In this document: in pieces, positions 6,995-12,593 of the stretch
Layout of the letters: every line of letters starts with the position of its first letter
Position numbering within the stretch: the first letter of the stretch is position 1
Source: Elusimicrobiales bacterium
Lineage (GTDB): Bacteria > Elusimicrobiota > Elusimicrobia > Elusimicrobiales > UBA9959
Reading direction: 5' to 3'
Length of the DNA stretch: 12,593 nt
NCBI GenBank assembly: GCA_026416895.1
Contig: JAOAEH010000065.1
Span: forward strand, 1-12,593
The notes under the pieces: generated by a model
Database searches by the model: none
Seen by the model: only the letters and a program-made list of their open reading frames with translations
What the model was told of the DNA's origin: nothing
Position numbers and translations under genes: made by a program

Positions 6995-7384
6995 ATGAAT
7001 GACAAACTTCAAAAAATTATATTAATTGTAGATGATGATGATGGAATAAGGGAATTACTTGATATCACATTAAGAAGCGAAGGTTTCAAAACCGAAAAAG
7101 TCTCAACGGGAAAAGAGGCTATTGAAAAAATTAAAAAAAATGATTACGATCTAATACTTTTGGACCTAATGTTGCCAGGTTATGGAGGGTTTGAGATTTT
7201 AAGAGAGCTCCAAATAGAAGGGAAATCAGCCATTCCCGTTATAATAATAACAGGAAAATATATGGATAGAACCACAAAAGATATGATAAAAATGGAACCA
7301 AATGTAGTTGAGTTTATTGAAAAACCTATTAAAATCAACATCCTTACATCAATAGTAAATAAAATACTTAAGAAAAACCTTTAA
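6995..7384 (+). CDS. Receiver-only response regulator (CheY-like)
   Basis: 129 residues with one receiver domain and nothing after it. Active-site residues are present: the acidic cluster DDDD at 13-16, the phospho-acceptor Asp57 in LILLDLMLPGYGG, Thr86 in IIITGK and Lys110 in EKP. The usual conserved aromatic of the fifth strand is Phe107. With no output domain it should act by protein contact, as CheY/Spo0F/DivK types do; its kinase and target are not in the window. The ATG at 6995 has no clear Shine-Dalgarno site. The next gene starts 2 bases after its stop, implying coupled translation with the HExxH membrane protein. Confidence 0.93.
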   Translation: MNDKLQKIILIVDDDDGIRELLDITLRSEGFKTEKVSTGKEAIEKIKKNDYDLILLDLMLPGYGGFEILRELQIEGKSAIPVIIITGKYMDRTTKDMIKMEPNVVEFIEKPIKINILTSIVNKILKKNL

Positions 7385-7386
7385 AA

Positions 7387-8073
7387 ATGAATACTATAAT
7401 TTACTTCTTTTTACCACCAATTATAATTGCTATCTTATTTTCATATCCATTATTGATAAACTTTGCATCAACTGATAAAAATTTTAATTCCTTCATATTG
7501 GGAACAATATTTTATATATTAATACATCTGTTTTTTGGAAACACAAAACTTCTAAATAAACTTTATATAATTTCACATGAATTATCACACTCAATTGCAG
7601 GATTGATCAGAGGAAATAAAATAAAAAAAATAAAGATACACCAAAACAAAGGATATGTTTCTTTTAAAAAAAAACCAGATAAATTTACTGTTATATTTCC
7701 TTATATATTTCCATTCTACAATATAATCTTATCAATAATTTCTATAGTTTATTATTACCTATTTAGAAAATTTAGCTTTTCTTTTTTTTTATTCTCTCAA
7801 GGTTTTACTATAACTTTTCATATTATAAATACTTTACAGCTTCTAGCAACCTCACAAAACGACTTTAAAAAATTTGGCGGCAAATTAAAATCTATAATTA
7901 TAATTCTTGTTACAAATCTAATCTTTTTATCTTTTTTATTTATAATACTATTCCCTTCTCAAAAAATTCTATACTCTTTTACAAATAAAGTTATAAACAA
8001 TTATATAAATATATTAAAACTTATTATAAACTTTTTACTAAATTTATTCAAATATGCTCATAAATTTTTTTAG
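7387..8073 (+). CDS. Putative M50-like integral membrane metalloprotease (HExxH)
   Basis: 228 residues, very hydrophobic, with membrane segments at about 4-25, 36-50, 102-125, 132-152 and 168-190. IISHELSHSIAGLIRGNKIK contains HELSH (64-68), the zinc-ligand and catalytic-Glu motif of metalloproteases, inside the layout of M50/site-2 proteases (HExxH, then a Gly turn and a strand with GYVSF at 89-93). PYIFPFYN (105-112) and a segment ending in TSQNDFKKFGG (155-165) resemble M50 relatives I have seen in uncultured bacteria; Asp159 could be the third zinc ligand, but the classic LDG/NxxP motif is not obvious. It would act in the cytoplasmic membrane; substrate unknown. The start lies 2 bases after the receiver gene without a Shine-Dalgarno site, and the stop lies inside the next gene. 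A 9-T run at 7782-7790 does not break the frame. Confidence 0.65.
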   Translation: MNTIIYFFLPPIIIAILFSYPLLINFASTDKNFNSFILGTIFYILIHLFFGNTKLLNKLYIISHELSHSIAGLIRGNKIKKIKIHQNKGYVSFKKKPDKFTVIFPYIFPFYNIILSIISIVYYYLFRKFSFSFFLFSQGFTITFHIINTLQLLATSQNDFKKFGGKLKSIIIILVTNLIFLSFLFIILFPSQKILYSFTNKVINNYINILKLIINFLLNLFKYAHKFF

Positions 8074-10084
8074 AACTATTTTCTTTATCTTTATAACCAC
8101 ATTCATATTTTTTATAGGAAGCTTAATATACTTTGGAAAAAAAATATTTTCAAAAGAATTTATAAAATATAGTTTAATAAACAACATCTATTCAAACTAC
8201 GCCCTTATAGCAAATTTTCAAGATATAGAATATAATAAACCGGATAATTTTACCATAAAAAACTTAAATCTATTTTCAAAAGATTTAAAAATATTTATAA
8301 AAACTCTTTCAATTAATATTGATATAATTCAAATCATCAAAAACAAAAATATATCTCTAAATCCTAGATCTTTAGAAATATCATCTATGGAAATAAAATA
8401 TACAGAATCAAAAAGTAAAAAAATAAATTATCATTTAATAAAAGATTTATTTAAGTTCTTTTCAGACACAAAAGTAATTCTTATTAAAGACTCAAATATA
8501 TTAATTAATAAAAATGATAACAAACATATTATTATTGAAATAGAAAAATTACAAGCGTCTGGTTCTTTTTTTTCAGATACAATTGAAGTAGATTTAATTG
8601 GAAATTATATATACGATTCTCAAAAAATTAATCTAAATTCAGCATTTGAGATTGAAGATCATTTAATCAAAATAAAAAAATTGGATACAAAAATAAGTTC
8701 AAAAGATATAAAAACAAAAGGTCTTATAAATTTAAAAGATAAGATAAGTAGTGAACTTGAACTAAAAATAGATAATCAGTTAGATATAAAAGAAATAGTA
8801 AATATTCCTTACTCAATAAAAATAAACCCTTTTATATCAAAAATAAAAGGAGAAATTATCAATAACAAAATAGTTCTATTAAAAATAAATATACCATCTC
8901 TAAACACCGATATAGATCTCAACTATGATTATACAGAAAATAAATTTAATGAAATTAACATTAAAAGCACCTCAATAGATTACAACATTTTAAAAGAATA
9001 TATAGACAGTTATATAAAAAATTTTAAAGGAAAAATAAACCTAGATATAAAAATAAAACCAGATATTTATGAATACAAAATAAACGCTGAAAGCAATAAT
9101 TTTAGCTTTAAAGATCTAATAGAAGCTATAAACTTTAAAAATACTCATGCCAAATTAATAATAACAAAAACTTTTCATTCTTTAAATGTAACTCAAACCA
9201 CAGGAGTATTTCCTTTTGGAAAAATAACCGGAAACTTTCAAATTGAAGGAAATGATAATTTAGAAAAAATAAAAACTAATTTAAAGATTAATGGAAATTA
9301 TTTAAACTCAGACATATATATTGAAAAACCTAAAGATAAAGAAAATAGAAATTATTCAATCACAATCAAAACACAAAATTTTTCATTTCAAAAAATGATG
9401 GAAATTTATAAATATATTAAAGAAAAAAGTAGTAAATATAAATATGAAAAAGATTCAATATATAATTTTATAGATAGACAAATGAAAATAAAACTAGTAT
9501 CCTTTGGGTATGAAGATGAACCGTATATTAATGCTAAAAAAATTTTAATTAATGCAAATTACAAAAATGCTAATGAGATATTGAAATCTGATGCTGAATT
9601 TAAGATAAGAATTCTAGAAGGACAAATAAAAGATATTCAAAAGAACATAAAACAAAACAAAATTTATGAGCTTATATTATTACCAGTTATAAAAATATAT
9701 AAACTAAACAGAATTGGAGCCTTAAAAATTGAACAAGAACTTAACACTATAAATTTTTCAGACATGGGTTCTTATTTTAAGGCAAATAATGCTAAAATAA
9801 TAATAGAGAAATTTTATCTTAATTCTTTTGAATTTTTAATATATAGCCGAGGAGAAATAGATTTTAGCTCTAAAAAAATAAATATGAATGTATATGTGAT
9901 AAATAAAAAAGATTTCAAAAGAGGGGCTTTACCTGAAACATTGACTGATGCTAAAGGGAGGCCATCATTAGCATTTAATGTTTATGGAAGTTTTGAAAAA
10001 AATGAAATAAAAATAATAGACGCAACGAACACTACAGAATTAGTAGAGTCAGAAGTTAAAAAAGCTTTAGAGATTGAAGAATAA
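8054..10084 (+). CDS. AsmA-like envelope protein with N-terminal membrane anchor
   Basis: 676 residues: one N-terminal membrane segment (about 5-27, few charges before it), then a long, Lys/Ile/Asn-rich, strand-rich extracytoplasmic region. The C-terminal part reads like the AsmA/TamB-type end: an element SFEFLIYSRGEIDFSSKKIN, a segment with KKDFKRGALPETLTDAKGRP, then LAFNVYGSFEKNEIKI and a short helix. This architecture fits the AsmA/DUF748/YhdP group, repeating-beta-groove proteins linked to lipid transport to the outer membrane; that function is inferred from the family. No single catalytic motif is seen or expected. It overlaps the preceding HExxH gene by 20 bases and starts without a Shine-Dalgarno site, so translation should be coupled; pyrE starts 10 bases after its stop. 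Its base composition is even richer in A than its neighbours. Family placement is moderate; orthology to a named member is not claimed. Confidence 0.65.
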   Translation: MLINFFRTIFFIFITTFIFFIGSLIYFGKKIFSKEFIKYSLINNIYSNYALIANFQDIEYNKPDNFTIKNLNLFSKDLKIFIKTLSINIDIIQIIKNKNISLNPRSLEISSMEIKYTESKSKKINYHLIKDLFKFFSDTKVILIKDSNILINKNDNKHIIIEIEKLQASGSFFSDTIEVDLIGNYIYDSQKINLNSAFEIEDHLIKIKKLDTKISSKDIKTKGLINLKDKISSELELKIDNQLDIKEIVNIPYSIKINPFISKIKGEIINNKIVLLKINIPSLNTDIDLNYDYTENKFNEINIKSTSIDYNILKEYIDSYIKNFKGKINLDIKIKPDIYEYKINAESNNFSFKDLIEAINFKNTHAKLIITKTFHSLNVTQTTGVFPFGKITGNFQIEGNDNLEKIKTNLKINGNYLNSDIYIEKPKDKENRNYSITIKTQNFSFQKMMEIYKYIKEKSSKYKYEKDSIYNFIDRQMKIKLVSFGYEDEPYINAKKILINANYKNANEILKSDAEFKIRILEGQIKDIQKNIKQNKIYELILLPVIKIYKLNRIGALKIEQELNTINFSDMGSYFKANNAKIIIEKFYLNSFEFLIYSRGEIDFSSKKINMNVYVINKKDFKRGALPETLTDAKGRPSLAFNVYGSFEKNEIKIIDATNTTELVESEVKKALEIEE

Positions 10085-10089
10085 GGAGG
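10082..10089 (+). promoter_or_regulatory. Ribosome binding site of pyrE
   Basis: TAAGGAGG, 5 bases before the ATG at 10095. Its TAA is the stop codon of the AsmA-like gene. It decides the pyrE start against the ATG at 10074 inside the upstream gene. The same 16 bases, TAAGGAGGAAATTATG, also occur at 6725-6740. Confidence 0.75.
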
Positions 10090-10094
10090 AAATT

Positions 10095-10667
10095 ATGCCA
10101 AAAAGTAAGTTTGATATAATTGGAATACTGCAGGAACATGGAGCTATTTTAAATGGACATTTTCAGCTTCCTTCAGGTTTCCACTCTCAAACATATATAC
10201 AAACATCTATAGTTCTCCAATATCCTCACATAGCACAAAAAATTGCAAGAGAAATGTCTGAAAAATTCAACGAAAACATAGACGTAGTGTTATCTCCAAA
10301 TCCTGCAATAATTGTTATAGGACAAGAGATTGCAAGAATCAAAAAATCACGTTCAATATTTACAGAAAGAAATGAAGGTGTTATGGTTTTAAAAAGAAGC
10401 TTTAAGATAAATGAAAATGAAAAAGTATTAATAGTAGATGATGTTTTCTCTACTGGTAAAATATGTTCAGAAGCAATTTCACTTATAAGAAGTTATAAAG
10501 CTAAAGTTATAGGTATATGCGCAATTATAGATAGATCAACTGGTGAATTACCTTTTAATGTTCCAGTTAGAGCATTAGCATCATATCCTCTGGAACTTTA
10601 TACACCTCAAAACTGTCCTCTATGTAAAATGGGTTTATCCTTAACAACAATATCATCAACAAAATGA
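10095..10667 (+). CDS. pyrE: Orotate phosphoribosyltransferase, Thermus type (divergent)
   Basis: 190 residues. PyrE joins orotate with PRPP to give OMP in pyrimidine synthesis. Seen: HFQLPSGFHSQTYIQTS (22-38) and LQYP, the orotate-side signature; IGQEIAR; FTERNEGVMVLKRSF (89-103), which replaces the enteric catalytic loop; the PRPP-loop region VLIVDDVFSTGKI (111-123); IIDRSTG; and a Cys-x2-Cys element NCPLCKMG (173-180) characteristic of the Thermus-type family (TIGR01367 in my memory). Differences from my recollection of that family: the usual GG in PAxGG is AI, LRRGF is LKRSF, the PRPP loop ends in GKI rather than GGS, and the C-terminal PGSR is missing. Activity on orotate is therefore probable, not certain; another type I phosphoribosyltransferase is the alternative. 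The last four bases overlap the next gene as ATGA. Confidence 0.8.
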   Translation: MPKSKFDIIGILQEHGAILNGHFQLPSGFHSQTYIQTSIVLQYPHIAQKIAREMSEKFNENIDVVLSPNPAIIVIGQEIARIKKSRSIFTERNEGVMVLKRSFKINENEKVLIVDDVFSTGKICSEAISLIRSYKAKVIGICAIIDRSTGELPFNVPVRALASYPLELYTPQNCPLCKMGLSLTTISSTK

Positions 10668-11443
10668 AAACTAATATAATCTCTTTAATTACAGATTTTG
10701 GAACCTCAGATCCATTTGTAGGAATGATGAAAGGGGTAATATATTCAAAAAATAACAAAGTTAAAATAATCGATATAACTCACGAAATACCACCACAAGA
10801 TATAAAAACCGCTGCTTTTTATTTAATGGTTACACTTCCATACCTTCCTAAAAATTCAATATGCGTATGTATAGTAGATCCCGAAGTCGGAACAGGAAGA
10901 AGCATTTTATGGGTAAAAACAGAAAATCATCAAATAATATCACCTGATAATGGAAGCATAAGTTGGGTTGAAGAAGTTGAAAAAATAAAAGAAGTAAGGG
11001 CAATAACAAATTCAAACCTATTTCTTAAAAAAGTAAGTCATACATTCTATGGAAGAGATATAATAGCACCAGTAGCAGCAGAATTATCAAAAGGAATAGC
11101 AGAAAAAGAGCTAGGCCCCACATATTACGAATTTAGAAAAATACCTTTCCCCCACCCCCAGAGAATTGGAAACAGAATTTTGGCAGAAATAATTGCTATT
11201 GATAGATTTGGAAATGCAATAACAAATATTAAAAAAGATTACGTCACTTCCTCTTCAATATTTACTATAAAAGACATAATAATAGAAGGACTCACTCCAA
11301 CATATTATTTAGGAAAAGACGAACAAGAAATTGCTTTAATAGGTTCCTATGATTTTATTGAATTTTCTATAAAAAATTCAAATTTTTCAAAAACACATAA
11401 CATAAAAACAGGTGATAAAGTAGAGGTAATACTTAATATATGA
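10664..11443 (+). CDS. SAM hydroxide adenosyltransferase family protein (DUF62)
   Basis: 259 residues, a normal length for the family that hydrolyses S-adenosylmethionine to adenosine and methionine and includes the fluorinase and chlorinase. Seen: LITDFGTSDPFVGMMKGVI (8-26) with Asp11 for the ribose; IDITHEIPP (36-44); VDPEVGTGR with Asp72 and Arg79 of the Asp-Arg-His triad; ISPDNG (92-97); SHTFYGRDIIAPVAAEL (125-141); and IDRFGNAITNI (179-189) opening the C-terminal barrel. The His of the triad normally sits in TFHGRD; here it is Tyr129, as in the TWYG/TFYS stretch of the halogenases. Asp72 and Arg79 remain as in the hydrolases. The ATG overlaps the pyrE stop (ATGA) and has no Shine-Dalgarno, so translation is coupled; the next gene overlaps in the same way. 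Family secure, reaction uncertain. Confidence 0.9.
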   Translation: MKTNIISLITDFGTSDPFVGMMKGVIYSKNNKVKIIDITHEIPPQDIKTAAFYLMVTLPYLPKNSICVCIVDPEVGTGRSILWVKTENHQIISPDNGSISWVEEVEKIKEVRAITNSNLFLKKVSHTFYGRDIIAPVAAELSKGIAEKELGPTYYEFRKIPFPHPQRIGNRILAEIIAIDRFGNAITNIKKDYVTSSSIFTIKDIIIEGLTPTYYLGKDEQEIALIGSYDFIEFSIKNSNFSKTHNIKTGDKVEVILNI

Positions 11444-12593
11444 AAACTATAAGATTAAAAGAAAAATATATCGAAAGATTAAATTCTCATATGTGGATAT
11501 TTTCAAACGAAATAGAAAAACATGATTTCTCTGTTCAAAATGGAGAAATATGTAGAATAGAATACAAAGACGGAAAGATATGCGGTGCTGGATTTTATAA
11601 TCCACACAGTTTAATATCAGTTAGATTGTTAGTTAAAGGAACAGACTTAATTGATGATAACTTCTTTTTTTTAAAAATAAAAGAAGCATATACATATCGC
11701 AAAAAAATTGGAATAAAAGAAAGTGGAAGATTTTTCTTTGGAGAGAGTGATGGTATAGGTGGATTAATTATAGATAAATATAATGAAGTTATAACATTAG
11801 AAATTTTATCAAGTGGAGTTGAACTTATAATTGACAAAATAAAAGATATTATAAAAGAAATATTTAATCCTAAAGCTTTGGTTATTTTTAGAGATCATCC
11901 ATATAGAATACTTGAAGGTCTAAAAATTGAAAAAACTCAAATTATCGGGAATTTACCTAATTGTATAATAATAAATGAAAACAATGCAAAATTTGAAGTT
12001 GACATTTTAAGTTCACAAAAAACTGGCTGGTATTTCGATCAAAGAGATAACAGAAAAGTTTTAATTCCATATTTTAAAGATAGAAAAGTATTAGATCTAT
12101 ATTGCTACACAGGAGCTTTTTCAATAATAGCAGCCAAAAATGGTGCAAAACAAGTATGGGGAATCGACTCATCAGAAAAATCAATAGAAATCGCTCAAAA
12201 AAATGCTAAGTTAAATAACGTTGATTCTAAAGTAATATTCAAAAAAGAATCATCACTCAAAATTCTAGATGCACTTGTAAAAGAAGAGCTTCCAATAAAA
12301 CCAGACTTTATATTACTAGATCCACCAAACTTGGTTAGAAACAAAAAACATTTATATCAAGCAAAAAGACATTATATTAGAATCTTAAAACAAGCTCTAA
12401 AAGGTGTAGAAAAAGACGGTTATGTTGCATTTTCAACTTGTAGTCAACATATAGATGATGAGATATTCAATGAAATAATTACAACTGCATCTGTTAAATC
12501 CAAAAGAAAAGTTTTCATACTATACACAGGAACTCAGGCAAAAGATCATCCAATAATTGCAGGAATGAAAGAAACAAAATATTTAAGATTTAT
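11440..12593 (+). CDS. RlmI-like class I rRNA cytosine-C5 methyltransferase (partial, right edge)
   Basis: 384 codons are visible; only about ten residues should be missing, given the usual length near 390. The N-terminal PUA-like domain (1-75) begins RLKEKYIERLNSHMWIFSNE. FGESDGIGGLIIDKYNE (100-116) and KTGWYFDQRDNR (194-205) are hallmarks of the RlmI/RlmK-type family. The SAM-binding loop is VLDLYCYTGAFS (217-228), with GID (241-243) for the ribose, and LLDPPN (292-297) and FSTCSQH (331-337) provide the catalytic Cys334. RlmI methylates C1962 of 23S rRNA in E. coli; the same target is inferred here. It starts with ATGA overlapping the previous stop, as the last visible gene of the rightward operon. 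Its SAM use next to a SAM hydrolase-family gene may be coincidental. Confidence 0.9.
   Translation, partial: MKTIRLKEKYIERLNSHMWIFSNEIEKHDFSVQNGEICRIEYKDGKICGAGFYNPHSLISVRLLVKGTDLIDDNFFFLKIKEAYTYRKKIGIKESGRFFFGESDGIGGLIIDKYNEVITLEILSSGVELIIDKIKDIIKEIFNPKALVIFRDHPYRILEGLKIEKTQIIGNLPNCIIINENNAKFEVDILSSQKTGWYFDQRDNRKVLIPYFKDRKVLDLYCYTGAFSIIAAKNGAKQVWGIDSSEKSIEIAQKNAKLNNVDSKVIFKKESSLKILDALVKEELPIKPDFILLDPPNLVRNKKHLYQAKRHYIRILKQALKGVEKDGYVAFSTCSQHIDDEIFNEIITTASVKSKRKVFILYTGTQAKDHPIIAGMKETKYLRF

Noticed and set aside
7782..7790. Run of nine T in the HExxH gene as a phase-variation tract
   Set aside because: Runs of eight or more occur in several genes here (for example 653-660, 8566-8573, 11665-11672), as expected from base composition; all frames are intact.
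10567..10758. Minus-strand frame across the pyrE/DUF62 junction, and a similar one at 11595-11837
   Set aside because: Both lie inside conserved plus-strand genes and have no supporting signals.
10664..11443. Annotation of the DUF62 gene as a true SAM chlorinase or fluorinase
   Set aside because: Asp72 and Arg79 of the hydrolases are kept and no halogenation pathway genes are nearby; one Tyr change is not enough.
1..12593. CRISPR array, insertion sequence, integrase or phage genes
   Set aside because: No spaced direct repeats, transposase motifs or terminal inverted repeats were found by reading both strands.

Overview
The window is a compact, strongly AT-rich stretch of bacterial chromosome. 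It uses the standard code (TGA is a stop in gap, pyrE and the SAM hydrolase gene), has almost no intergenic space, and no stretch over about 110 bases lacks a gene. A SecG subunit, a large AsmA-like protein with one N-terminal membrane anchor, and a Thermus-type PyrE point to an anaerobe-like, probably double-membraned bacterium with glycolysis/gluconeogenesis. The low GC and the gene mix recall uncultured Elusimicrobiota/Omnitrophota/WOR-3-type lineages, but that placement is a guess. No mobile element, phage gene, CRISPR array or rRNA is visible.

Left half (1-6632), all on the minus strand, read right to left: gap (glyceraldehyde-3-phosphate dehydrogenase), a COG2403-type GTPase related to cyclic 2,3-diphosphoglycerate synthetase, pgk (phosphoglycerate kinase), secG, and a CNNM/CorC-like membrane protein whose C-terminus is a PTS EIIA domain. 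Spacing is 7-17 bases and strong Shine-Dalgarno sites are present, so these five genes look like one operon. It is followed by tRNA-Leu(GAG) and a lysA (diaminopimelate decarboxylase) that runs off the left edge. The order gap-pgk-secG-tRNA-Leu echoes a widespread bacterial arrangement, but tpiA is absent and the GTPase sits between gap and pgk.

A 105-base divergent intergenic region (6633-6737) separates the two halves and carries candidate promoters for both directions.

Right half (6738-12593), all on the plus strand: a stand-alone RAM (Lrp/AsnC ligand-binding) domain protein, a receiver-only response regulator, a membrane protein with an HExxH motif (M50-like), an AsmA-like protein, a divergent pyrE, a SAM hydroxide adenosyltransferase (DUF62) with a changed active-site residue, and an RlmI-like rRNA methyltransferase cut by the right edge. 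Gaps run from 26 bases down to 4-base ATGA overlaps, so this also looks like one operon of at least seven genes. It mixes small-molecule sensing, envelope proteins, nucleotide synthesis and SAM chemistry.

The points most worth following are the His-to-Tyr change in the DUF62 enzyme, the CNNM-CBS-EIIA fusion, the GTPase between gap and pgk, and the degenerate PRPP motif in PyrE. Several starts were moved from the longest reading frame to an internal ATG because of Shine-Dalgarno placement (pgk, the GTPase, pyrE).
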